DNA of 64,000 nt, from assembly GCA_030065825.1 (NCBI GenBank), contig JASJCY010000004.1:1-64000 (forward strand), written 5' to 3'. The position numbers and the translations under genes are program-made. Of the stretch, positions 36,674-46,700 are shown in pieces (within the stretch, counting starts at the first letter, position 1; every line of letters begins with the position of its first letter). This stretch comes from Nostocaceae cyanobacterium. GTDB taxonomy: Bacteria; Cyanobacteriota; Cyanobacteriia; Cyanobacteriales; Nostocaceae. The notes beneath the pieces were generated by a model that worked only from the letters and a program-made list of their open reading frames with translations, was not told the origin of the DNA and ran no database searches.

Positions 36674-38023
36674 ATGAAAACATCAAGTACGCCAAAAGAG
36701 CCTATAAGTTTAACTAATGGTAATGGTGAGGTTAAAAAACACCATAAGCTTATAGGAACTACTTATCGAAATAATAGTAATTCCGATTATACAGAAAACA
36801 TAGAGGAGTTATGTAGAAGTTTTAAATATAGTGAAAATAGCAATCATTATTGGAGTGAACCTCATCAATCTTTGCTATATGGTAGTCCAATTTATGAAGG
36901 AGCATCTCCTGCTCAAAAATTAGCTCTTAATCATCTTCATTGGTTTGCTAACTATAACTATATTTCTAATTCGGAAACTGAGACAGTAGTTCTGAATCAA
37001 GTGACAGCGGATGTTTTTGATGCCATTGGTTATGAAACTGTAGCCAAAGAATTGGCGATGGAAACTGAGCAAGAACATCACCATATTAAAGCTTTTCGCA
37101 AGATAGGTTTAATGACAGTAATTGCTTTAATAGGCAAGGAAGGACTAAACTCTTCTTATCAGTGGAATTCTTATAAATCAACCTTAGGAACTAATTTTAT
37201 TCCCACTTCTAAATATTACTCTTTGCGTTTTGTAGCCAAAGGTCTTCTCAATGGTACAAAGCAACATTATTCACAATATTTAAAAGATTTAGAACAGAAA
37301 GATGATTTTGCTTTTAGGGTGCCGACAACGGGTATAATTGGCAGGTCTTTAAAACATGACTTACAGAACTTCTTCACTTTCAATTGGGGTGGTGGTTCAC
37401 CTTTTTTAGCATGTCAATTTTATGCCCTACGCATGATTGCGAATATGCATCTGAAGAATTTGGAACATCCCATTGCCAAGTATTTTAAAAAAGTAGAAAA
37501 AAGCGGAGAATTTATTCCAGCACCGACAGCAGTTTCCCATTATCATTTTTTAGATGAATCTTTTCACACGACAATTTCCCATGTAATTGCCCAAGATATG
37601 TACAAAGATTTCTCCAAACCCACAGCTTATGAAAAATATCTAGGGAATTTGGCAATTTATATGTCACAACATGGGGCATTAGGAGGACTTTCTGCTGTAT
37701 TACCCCATCGCTATTTTAATGATGATTATTTGGTAATGGAGATAGTATACAGATTATTGCAATCTCCTCTATTTGGTATGTCTAGTTCCGAAGCTATGGA
37801 ATGGATGTATAAATCTTTTTGTTGCGAACATGAAGGTTTTCATCTAGCAGCTAAAAATCGTCAACGACTGACATCGGATCTACAAAGATTCTTTGCTGAT
37901 GTTGACTATCTATTACCAGTTAATCGGGAAATGCGTATAATGTCATCTAGAGGCTCAATCGATGATACTATACAGAATAATATCAAGACTTTTAAGCGAT
38001 TTTCTCATTTAGTAACTAATTAG
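36674..38023 (+). CDS. CylC-like ferritin-fold dimetal oxygenase/halogenase
   Basis: A 449-aa protein from the preferred ATG; a TTG eight codons upstream extends it to 457, but GGGGG lies just before this ATG. Helical with carboxylate/His clusters typical of ferritin-like dimetal sites: E126, E130, E134 and H137 in ELAMETEQEHHHIKAF, then FLDESFHTTISH, then CCEHEGFHLAAKNR near the end. Length, motifs and position after FAAL and ACP suggest CylC, which chlorinates an unactivated carbon of an ACP-bound fatty acid. Hydroxylation is the alternative, since the sequence alone does not tell them apart. As recalled, some balticidins carry a chlorinated acyl chain. Confidence 0.72.
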   Translation: MKTSSTPKEPISLTNGNGEVKKHHKLIGTTYRNNSNSDYTENIEELCRSFKYSENSNHYWSEPHQSLLYGSPIYEGASPAQKLALNHLHWFANYNYISNSETETVVLNQVTADVFDAIGYETVAKELAMETEQEHHHIKAFRKIGLMTVIALIGKEGLNSSYQWNSYKSTLGTNFIPTSKYYSLRFVAKGLLNGTKQHYSQYLKDLEQKDDFAFRVPTTGIIGRSLKHDLQNFFTFNWGGGSPFLACQFYALRMIANMHLKNLEHPIAKYFKKVEKSGEFIPAPTAVSHYHFLDESFHTTISHVIAQDMYKDFSKPTAYEKYLGNLAIYMSQHGALGGLSAVLPHRYFNDDYLVMEIVYRLLQSPLFGMSSSEAMEWMYKSFCCEHEGFHLAAKNRQRLTSDLQRFFADVDYLLPVNREMRIMSSRGSIDDTIQNNIKTFKRFSHLVTN

Positions 38024-38111
38024 AATTAGGAGGTGTGATTAGTCATTAATCATTGGTAAGGGTTTTAGAGATTAGTTAACTCCCAAACACTATGTAATTG
38101 GTTGGTTGAAA

Positions 38112-41100
38112 ATGGAAACCATAGGTATTATCGGTATTGGCTGTCGTTTTCCTGGTGCAAATAACCCGGAATCTTTTTGGCAACTATTGCGTAATGGTGG
38201 AGATGCTATTACCGAAATACCCCCGGATCGATGGGATATTGACCAGTTTTATCACCCGACTCCCGCTACACCAGGAAAAATGCACAGTCGTTGGGGTGGT
38301 TTTTTGCCGCAGGTGGATCAATTCGATGCTAGTTTCTTTGGGATTTCTCCCCGAGAAGCGGAACGTATGGACCCCCAGCAGAGAATATTGTTAGAGGTTA
38401 CTTGGGAAGCTTTAGAAAATGCGGGTATAGTACCAAAAAGCCTATCTGGTAGTCGGACTGGGGTGTTTGTGGGGATTAGCAATATTGACTATATTCAAAT
38501 TTTATTTCAAGATTATTCTAATATAAATGCGTATAATGGCATCGGCACTGCCTTTTCCATTAGCGCTAACCGCATATCTTACCTCCTGAATTTGCAAGGT
38601 CCAAGCATAGCGATAGATACCGCTTGTTCTGCATCCCTGGTTGCACTTCATTATGCTTGTCAGAGTCTGAAGAACAAAGAATCAGACCTGTGTATAGTGG
38701 GAGGAGTGAACCTGATTTTGTCTCCTGAGGCAAGTATAACTTTTTCTCAAGCGCAAATGATGGCAGCAGATGGTCGTTGTAAAACCTTTGATGCTAGTGC
38801 GAATGGTTATGTGCGTGCTGAAGGTTGCGGAGTTGTGATCCTCAAACGGGTTAAGGACGCAATTCGAGATAGAGACCAAATTCAAGGGGTGATTAGAGGT
38901 TCAGCGGTTAATCAAGATGGTTTGACTTATGCGCTGACAGCACCTAATGGTTTAGCACAGCAGTCTGTGATTAATCAAGCTTTGACAAATGCTGGAGTCG
39001 CACCCGCAGAAATTAGCTATGTGGAAACCCACGGAACTGGGACTTCTTTGGGAGATCCGATTGAAGTCAAAGCTTTGAAGAAAGTGCTAAATCAAGGACG
39101 TTCTCCATCTAACCCTTGTTGGTTAGGTTCAGTTAAGACAAATATCGGTCATTTAGAATCAGCAGCGGGAATAGCTGGTTTAATTAAGGTGGTACTGTCC
39201 CTCCAACATGGGGAAATTCCTCCTCATCTACATCTGCAACAGTTAAACCCATATATTTCTCTGGAAGATACACCCTTTTCTATTCCTACTCAGCTTCAAC
39301 CTTGGTCTGTAAATGGAGAAAATCGTCGTTTAGCTGGTGTGAGTTCCTTTGGTTTTGGGGGAACTAATGCTCATGTGATTCTAGAGTCAGCTGCAAACTT
39401 ACTACCTGAGACATCAGAGGTTGAAGTTGAGGTTGAACGTCCCCAGCATCTATTGACTCTTTCAGCTAAAACCGAGTCAGCTTTGGGGGAATTGGTGCAA
39501 ACTTATCAACAATTCCTGGAAACTAAAAAAGATGCTCACATTGCAGATATTTGTTTCACTACCAATATTGGGCGATCGCACTTTTCTCATCGTTTAGGGG
39601 TAGTAGCAGCATCAACAGCAGAGATTAAAGAACAACTTACTAATTTTACCGTCGGTGGAGTATCAGAGCAGCTATTTACTGGACAAGTACCACTTAATAG
39701 TAAAACAAAAATAGCCTTTTTATTCACAGGTCAAGGTTCCCAGTACGTGGGAATGGGACAAGAACTCTATCAAACCCAACCCACATTTAGAAAAGTTTTA
39801 CAACAGTGCGATCGCATCCTCCGTAGAGATTTAGAAATACCCCTATTAGAAGTTCTCTATCCAACCAATCCAGAGGACTCACCCATCAATGAAACCGCTT
39901 ACACTCAACCCGCTTTATTTGCTGTAGAATATGCTCTCTATCAGTTGTGGAAGTCTTGGGGAATCACCCCAGATGTCGTCATGGGTCACAGTGTGGGAGA
40001 ATATGTGGCAGCAGCTGTAGCGGGGGTATTCAGCTTAGAAGATGGGTTAAAATTGATTGCTCAACGGGGACGATTAATGCAAACAGCTTGTCCTCCAGGA
40101 GCTATGGTAGCAGTATTTACCGACGAAGCAACTGTAAGGGCAGTCATAGAACCCTATGGAGAACAACTATCCATTGCTGCTATTAATGGTCATAAAAGTA
40201 TAGTTATTTCCGGTGAATCCCCAGCGGTTGCAGCAGTCACAGAAGTCTTACAAGGCAAAGGTGTGGAGACTAAACAGCTAAAAGTTTCCCGTGGATTTCA
40301 CTCGGCGTTGATGCAGCCGATGTTACATGAATTTGAGGAGGTGGCACGGAAAGTTAGTTATTCTAGTCCCCAAATCAAGATAATTTCTAACCTCACTGGC
40401 AAGGTAGCGGATAAATCAATTGTCACTCCCGAATATTGGTGTAATCACGTAATTAAACCAGTCTTGTTTACTGCCAGCATGGATAATTTTCAGCAATTGG
40501 GAGATAGGGTATTTGTGGAAATTGGTCCCAAACCGACTTTATTAGGTATGGGTCGTCACTATCTACCATCAGGGACTGGTGTATGGTTGCCTAGTTTACG
40601 TCCAGGACAGTCAGATTGGCAACAGTTGTTAGGTAGTCTAGGGAAATTATACGCTCTTGGGGTACCAATAGATTGGTCTGGGTTTCATGGGGATTATTCC
40701 TGTCGTCGTCTGCAATTACCAACTTATCCCTTCCAACGACAAAGATATTGGTTTTCCCATGGTGAGAATCATTCCCAGGGGGTGAAAAATCACAACCCTC
40801 ATCCTTTAAGGGGTCAGCGCTTACAATTAGCAGGTCTAGAAGAGATACGCTTTCAGTACCAAATTAGTCCAGATAATCCCAGCTTTTTACAACAGTATCG
40901 CACAACTAACCAGGTGAGGGTGCCTAGTACAGTTTACCTAGAGATGGTTTATGCTGCGGGGGTAAAGGTTCTGAAAACGGAGAACTTGCTACTGTCAGAG
41001 ATTCAGATTCAACAGCCATTGATTTTAGGAGAAAATGAACTTAAGACCCTACAACTGGTTTTAAACCCCCTGGGTAAATCAGCATTTTCTTTCCAGATTT

Positions 41101-43535
41101 TTAGTTTGACAACTCCAGCAGAAGCAGAGAAACAAGAGAGTGAAAACTCAACTTGGGTGTTGCACGCATCAGGAAAGGTGCTTGTCAGGGGAGAAGAGGT
41201 AAAAGCACCAATAGTAGACTTGACTGTTATCCAAGCTGAACACCAAGAGGAAATATCAGTCCCAGGTATTGAACAACTGTGGGGGAATTCAGAATCAGTC
41301 CTAGGTAGGATTGAATTACCACCAGCAGTGAGATTAAATTCAGATTACCAGTTACATCCTGTAGTGCTGGATGCATGTTTGCAAGTAGTCCGGGGTTTAT
41401 TCCTTGAGGATAGGGGTTCAAATTATGCCCAAATTGGCATAGAAAAGCTAACTGTATTTAAGGGGGAACAGGGAGTTAAGCGTCCTGAGGGTGGATTATG
41501 GAGTCAAGCAAGACTGCGTCCGGTTAATGGTTCCGATTCTTCAACCCGGATTGTAGATTTGCTCTTTTTTGCTGAGGATGGACAGTTGGTTGCAATGGTG
41601 GAAGGTCTACAACTCCAGCGAGTTAATCCCTCCTCACCCTGGAGTAATTGGTTGTACGAAGTAGAATGGTCTCCCCAGGAACTGCAACCCCAATCACAGC
41701 AACAGTCCTCCAGGAGTTGGTTAATTTTCGCAGATACCCAAGGTATTGGCAAGGAGTTAGCTGCACTCCTGTCAGGGAAAGGTGAAGTCTGCACCTTGGT
41801 ATTTGCTGGAAATCAGTATCAACAGTTAAGCGAACATGAATTTACCATTGACCGGACAAATCCTGGGGACTTTCAGCGATTACTGCAAGATGTGGTTAAC
41901 TCCAGCAAACCACCATTGTCTAAAATTCTACATTTGTGGAGTTTAGATGCAGTCGGGGAACCACAGACAGCCGAAGATTTGGAAATGGCTGTAAGTATAG
42001 GATGCGCTAGTAGTTTGTATTTAGTCCAATCCCTGGTGAAGATGGGTTTGCAGGTAGCTCCTGACTTATATTTAGTTACTAAAGGAGCGCAAGCGATAAG
42101 TAAAACCACAGAACTAGCAGTGGAACAATCACCCTTATGGGGTTTGGGTAAAGTTATTCATATGGAGCATCCTGAATTTAACTGTATGCTCATGGATTTA
42201 GATCCATCCCCCGATGCAAATCAGGTGCAAAATTTATTTGACTCAATATGGTCAGTAAAATCACCAGGTCAATCCCTAATGGCTTGGCGTCAAAACCAAC
42301 TCTATTTAGCTCAATTAGTACCTAGTCCCAAACATCAGTCCCAGTCTGTGGATTTACGGGGGGATGGTACTTACCTAATTGTGGGTGGATTAGGGGGCAT
42401 TGGTTTACACTTAGCCCAGTGGATGGTAGAACGGGGAGCGCGTCATTTAGTATTTATGGGTCGTAGCGGTGCAAATCCCCATGGGAGAGAAGTTTTAAAA
42501 GATTTGGAACAGCTAGGAGTTGAAATTGTAATTGCGACTGGTGATGTCTCCCAGAAGCAGGAAGTAGCCAAGGTTCTAGACCAAATTAAAGCATCCATGC
42601 CACCATTGCGGGGTATCATGCATTTAGCTGGTATTAATGATGACCGATTGTTGCGGGAGCATAAATGGGAACTGTTTACAAAAGTCTTCGCTCCTAAGGT
42701 CAGTGGTTCATGGAATTTACACATCCTGACTCAGGAGATACCACTAGACTTTTTTGTGCTTTTCTCCTCCATTGCTTCCATGACTGGTGGTTCTGGTTTA
42801 GGTAACTATGCAGCAGCTAACACCTTTTTAGACGCTTTGGCTCATTATCGGAGAATGCAAGGTTTACCTGGACTGAGTATTAATTGGGGACCTTGGGCAA
42901 AAGTGGGGATGGCTGCAAATGTGGGTAGGGGACAGGAGGGTCAGTGGTTGATCCAGGGATTAGAACCAATGCAACCACAGTTAGGACTAGAAGCTCTGGA
43001 GTATTTATTAAACCCCGTCCTTAAGGACAGGGTCTTACAAAATTCCGCTCAAGTGGGAGTAATACCAATTAATTGGTCTAAATACTTAGAGTTTTTCCCG
43101 AATATCAAATCTAGATTTTTAGATGGAGTAATTGATGCTGGAACTTCTACAAGTAGTCAGGGAGATAGAAATCAGTTTGAAAGTAAGTTTAATATTTTAC
43201 AGCAATTACAAGAGGCTGAAGGAAGCAAGCATTTAGATTTGTTGGTTACTTATTTACAACAATATGTCTGTAAAGTTCTGGGATTTAAATCTTCTACAAA
43301 TTTAGAGATACAACAGTCATTGTTGGAATTAGGTCTTGATTCTTTAATGGCTGTACAACTGAAAAATTGGATTTCCACCGATTTAGGGGTAAACTTACCA
43401 ATAGAAAAGTTTATTAATGATTCGAGTATTCTGCAACTGGCAACATTTTTACAGTCAGAACTAGCTTATAAATCAATTATTTCTCTTCCAAAAGTTGCTT
43501 CAACTTCAGAAAATTTTGTCGAGGGGGAAATATGA
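38112..43535 (+). CDS. Type I PKS module: KS-AT-DH(inactive)-KR-ACP
   Basis: 1807 aa from the preferred ATG; a TTG two codons upstream is less likely. KS has DTACSASLVALHYA (~170), EThGTGT-type ETHGTGTSLGDP and NIGHLESAAG. AT has GHSVGEYVA (~625) and looks malonyl-type. The DH region starts with HPLRG (~897), but where LxDHxVxG is expected it reads FLQQYRTTNQ, so the catalytic His is Tyr; the second motif Asp is kept (HPVVLDACLQ). KR is intact: GGLGGIG (~1425), FSSIAS and GNYAAANTF. The ACP has LGLDSLMAVQL (~1740). One extension giving a 3-hydroxyacyl chain is expected, to be passed to the NRPS that follows. Confidence 0.95.
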   Translation: METIGIIGIGCRFPGANNPESFWQLLRNGGDAITEIPPDRWDIDQFYHPTPATPGKMHSRWGGFLPQVDQFDASFFGISPREAERMDPQQRILLEVTWEALENAGIVPKSLSGSRTGVFVGISNIDYIQILFQDYSNINAYNGIGTAFSISANRISYLLNLQGPSIAIDTACSASLVALHYACQSLKNKESDLCIVGGVNLILSPEASITFSQAQMMAADGRCKTFDASANGYVRAEGCGVVILKRVKDAIRDRDQIQGVIRGSAVNQDGLTYALTAPNGLAQQSVINQALTNAGVAPAEISYVETHGTGTSLGDPIEVKALKKVLNQGRSPSNPCWLGSVKTNIGHLESAAGIAGLIKVVLSLQHGEIPPHLHLQQLNPYISLEDTPFSIPTQLQPWSVNGENRRLAGVSSFGFGGTNAHVILESAANLLPETSEVEVEVERPQHLLTLSAKTESALGELVQTYQQFLETKKDAHIADICFTTNIGRSHFSHRLGVVAASTAEIKEQLTNFTVGGVSEQLFTGQVPLNSKTKIAFLFTGQGSQYVGMGQELYQTQPTFRKVLQQCDRILRRDLEIPLLEVLYPTNPEDSPINETAYTQPALFAVEYALYQLWKSWGITPDVVMGHSVGEYVAAAVAGVFSLEDGLKLIAQRGRLMQTACPPGAMVAVFTDEATVRAVIEPYGEQLSIAAINGHKSIVISGESPAVAAVTEVLQGKGVETKQLKVSRGFHSALMQPMLHEFEEVARKVSYSSPQIKIISNLTGKVADKSIVTPEYWCNHVIKPVLFTASMDNFQQLGDRVFVEIGPKPTLLGMGRHYLPSGTGVWLPSLRPGQSDWQQLLGSLGKLYALGVPIDWSGFHGDYSCRRLQLPTYPFQRQRYWFSHGENHSQGVKNHNPHPLRGQRLQLAGLEEIRFQYQISPDNPSFLQQYRTTNQVRVPSTVYLEMVYAAGVKVLKTENLLLSEIQIQQPLILGENELKTLQLVLNPLGKSAFSFQIFSLTTPAEAEKQESENSTWVLHASGKVLVRGEEVKAPIVDLTVIQAEHQEEISVPGIEQLWGNSESVLGRIELPPAVRLNSDYQLHPVVLDACLQVVRGLFLEDRGSNYAQIGIEKLTVFKGEQGVKRPEGGLWSQARLRPVNGSDSSTRIVDLLFFAEDGQLVAMVEGLQLQRVNPSSPWSNWLYEVEWSPQELQPQSQQQSSRSWLIFADTQGIGKELAALLSGKGEVCTLVFAGNQYQQLSEHEFTIDRTNPGDFQRLLQDVVNSSKPPLSKILHLWSLDAVGEPQTAEDLEMAVSIGCASSLYLVQSLVKMGLQVAPDLYLVTKGAQAISKTTELAVEQSPLWGLGKVIHMEHPEFNCMLMDLDPSPDANQVQNLFDSIWSVKSPGQSLMAWRQNQLYLAQLVPSPKHQSQSVDLRGDGTYLIVGGLGGIGLHLAQWMVERGARHLVFMGRSGANPHGREVLKDLEQLGVEIVIATGDVSQKQEVAKVLDQIKASMPPLRGIMHLAGINDDRLLREHKWELFTKVFAPKVSGSWNLHILTQEIPLDFFVLFSSIASMTGGSGLGNYAAANTFLDALAHYRRMQGLPGLSINWGPWAKVGMAANVGRGQEGQWLIQGLEPMQPQLGLEALEYLLNPVLKDRVLQNSAQVGVIPINWSKYLEFFPNIKSRFLDGVIDAGTSTSSQGDRNQFESKFNILQQLQEAEGSKHLDLLVTYLQQYVCKVLGFKSSTNLEIQQSLLELGLDSLMAVQLKNWISTDLGVNLPIEKFINDSSILQLATFLQSELAYKSIISLPKVASTSENFVEGEI

Positions 43536-43671
43536 ATATAAATAAAACTTACACAACTAGCATATTGATACTGTTTGTAGTCAGGGTTTTAACCCGCTTT
43601 TTGAGTACTAAGGTACCTACTACCAACCAAAAATTAACTTTCAAGCATGACACTTACCTAAGTCCTGGATA

Positions 43672-43737
43672 AATAACAAATGACAAATAACAAATAACAA
43701 ATAACAAATAACAAATAACAAATAACAAATAACAAAT
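43672..43737. repeat. Heptad tandem repeat AACAAAT next to a start codon
   Basis: About nine AACAAAT units (one AACAAATG variant) run straight into the ATG of the next NRPS gene, leaving no Shine-Dalgarno. The frames at 43654-43866 on the other strand only translate this tract. Confidence 0.9.
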
Positions 43738-46700
43738 ATGAATATAGTTGAATTTTTGGAACATCTGGGGACAAAGAATATAGAGTTGTGGGTTGAGGGA
43801 GAAAAACTCCGCTATCGCGCTCCCCAAGAGGTTTTGAGTCCGACAATTTTGAGTGAAATTAAACAATATAAAACAGAAATTCTTGCCTTTTTGAGGCGTA
43901 AAAATGACTCTATATTACCTACGAACAGGGATGTAGCATTACCATTATCTTTTGCCCAACAAAGGTTATGGATAATTACCCAGTTAGATCCAGATAATGC
44001 CTTTTATAATCTTCCGGGAGCAGTACGTCTTCAAGGTAAACTAAATATAGAATTTTTACAACAAAGTTTTAGCGAAATTATTAATAGACATGAAGCTTTG
44101 CGGACAAATTTTATTGTCCAAGCAGATGGGGAACCAGTGCAAATTATTCGTCCCCCTGGTGCTTGGAAATTATCAGTAGTAGATATACAAAAATTGTCTC
44201 CCAGAGAGCAAGAAATTTCTTGGCAAAAATTAGCAGCAAAATCAGCCCAACGTCCCTTTAATTTAGCAACAGAACCTTTAATTCGGGGGACTTTAGTGCA
44301 ATTATCAGACACAGAACATATCTTGTTATTGTGTCTACATCATATTATTGCTGATGGTTGGTCAAAGAGTATTTTTGTACGGGAATTAGCCACATTTTAC
44401 TCATCATTCTACCATGGTCGAACCGTACCACTACCACAACTACCTATACAATATGCTGATTATGCAGTTTGGCAGAGACAATGGTTGCAAGGTGATATAT
44501 TAGAGTCCCAACTTGAGTACTGGAAACAACAACTAGCAAACGCACCTACTCTCTTATCCCTCCCTACTGACCGACCCCGACCTGCTGTACAAACCTTCCA
44601 AGGGGGATATCAATCCTTTGCATTCCCCAAACAGTTAAGTGAAGCACTGAAATCATTAAGCAGGGAAGAAGGGGTTACCCTGTTTATGACCCTGTTATGT
44701 GCCTTTAATATTCTACTTTATCGTTATGCAGGTACTGAAGACATTTTAGTGGGTTCCCCCATTGCGAATCGCAACAAAAGCGAAATTGAAGGGTTAATTG
44801 GCTTTTTTGTGAATAATTTAGTCCTGCGCACAGATTTATCAGGGAATCCCAGTTACCGGGAATTATTGGCTAGGGTGAAGGAGATTACTTTAGCAGCTTA
44901 TAATCATCAAGATATACCTTTTGAATTACTGGTAGATGCATTAGTTCCAGAACGAGATTTAAGCCATACTCCCCTGTTCCAGGTGATGTTTGCACTCCAG
45001 AATACCCCTGTAGAAAAGATGGATTTGGCTGGGTTAAGTCTGAGTCCATTGGTGGTAGAGAATAAAACATCAAAATTTGATTTGACCTTATCTGTGGAGA
45101 ACACTACCGATGGACTGACGGGATGGTGGGAATACAGTACCGATTTGTTTGATGATGCAACCATAACTCGGATGATTGGTCATTTTCAAACCTTGCTAGA
45201 GGGAATTGTTGCTAACCCGCAACAGAATATCGATGAATTACCCTTATTAACAGCCAATGAACGACATCAGTTGTTAGTGGAGTGGAATGATACTGCAAGG
45301 AAATATCCCTCAGATAAGTCTATTCATCAACTATTTGAAGAACAGGTAGAGAAAACACCAGATGCGATCGCACTCGTATATGAAGATAAACAATTATCTT
45401 ACCAAGAATTGAATCGTCGCGCTAACCAATTAGCACATTACTTGCAAACCTTGGGTGTGGGACCCGATGTTCTAGTTGGTATTTGTGTAGAACGTTCCCC
45501 AGAGATGATTGTAGGACTGTTGGGGATACTCAAAGCTGGTGGTGCTTATGTACCCCTTGACCCAGATTATCCCCCAGAACGTCTGAGTTTGATGTTGTCA
45601 GATGCTGAAGTAGGAGTATTGTTGACTCAACAGCGACTTGTGAAGGAACTACCTAACCATAGCGCTACTGTGGTCTGTTTAGATCAGATATGGGAAGAGA
45701 TTAGTCAACAAAGTGAGAAAAATTTGGTTAATGGGGTAACACCCGATAATTTAGCTTACATTAACTATACTTCCGGTTCCACAGGTCAGCCAAAAGGAGT
45801 AGAGGTTGTGCATCGGGGAGTAGTCCGTCTGCTGATGGGGGTAGATTATGTTCACCTAGATGCAACCGGGAGATTTCTCCAGTTATCCTCAATTTCTTTT
45901 GATGCTTCTACTTTGGAAATTTGGGGAGCTTTATTGCATGGTGGACAATGTATTCTGTTCCCAGGTAGAGTTCCTACCCCTCTGGAGTTGAGTCAGCAAA
46001 TCCACAAACATGGGATTACCATTATGTGGCTGACATCTGCCTTGTTTAATACCATAATTGATCATACTCCAGAAGCGTTGTCAGGAATTAAGCAACTACT
46101 GATTGGTGGAGAAGCGCTATCAGTGGTTCATGTTCACAAAGGTCTTCAGGTTTTACCGGACACAGAAATTATTAATGGTTATGGTCCGACAGAAAGCACC
46201 ACCTTTACCTGTTGTTACTCGATTCAGAGAACCCTAGATCCGCTGGTACAGTCAATCCCCATTGGACGTCCCATCAGTAATACTCAAGTTTATATTTTGG
46301 ATACTCAGATGCAACCCGTTCCTATGGGTGTACCTGGGGAGTTGTATATTGCTGGTGCGGGATTAGCACGGGGATACCTCAACCATCCAGAGTTAAGCAA
46401 TGAGAAATTTGTCCCCAATCCCTTTGACAGTGGTGAGGGAGGACGGTTATATCGGACTGGAGATTTAGTTCGTTATCTAGATAATGGTTGTATTGAATAC
46501 TTGGGACGCATCGATAACCAAGTAAAAATACGGGGCTTCCGCATCGAGTTGGGAGAGATAGAAACGGTACTGAGTCAACACCCTGGTGTAGGTCAAACCG
46601 TAGCGATTGTGCGTGAAGATGTAGCTGGGGATAAACGTTTAGTTGTTTACGTGGTATCCGATGAGCAGCAAACACCTACCAGCGCTGACTTGCATAGCTT

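Noticed and set aside
38028-38111. AGGAGGTG at 38028-38035 as the ribosome site of the PKS gene
   Set aside because: It lies about 80 nt before the PKS start with no start codon at proper spacing, so I did not assign it.
43654-43866. Heptad tracts (here and at 29557, 34129, 51876) as CRISPR arrays
   Set aside because: Units are 7 bp with no spacers and no cas genes. They are simple tandem repeats.
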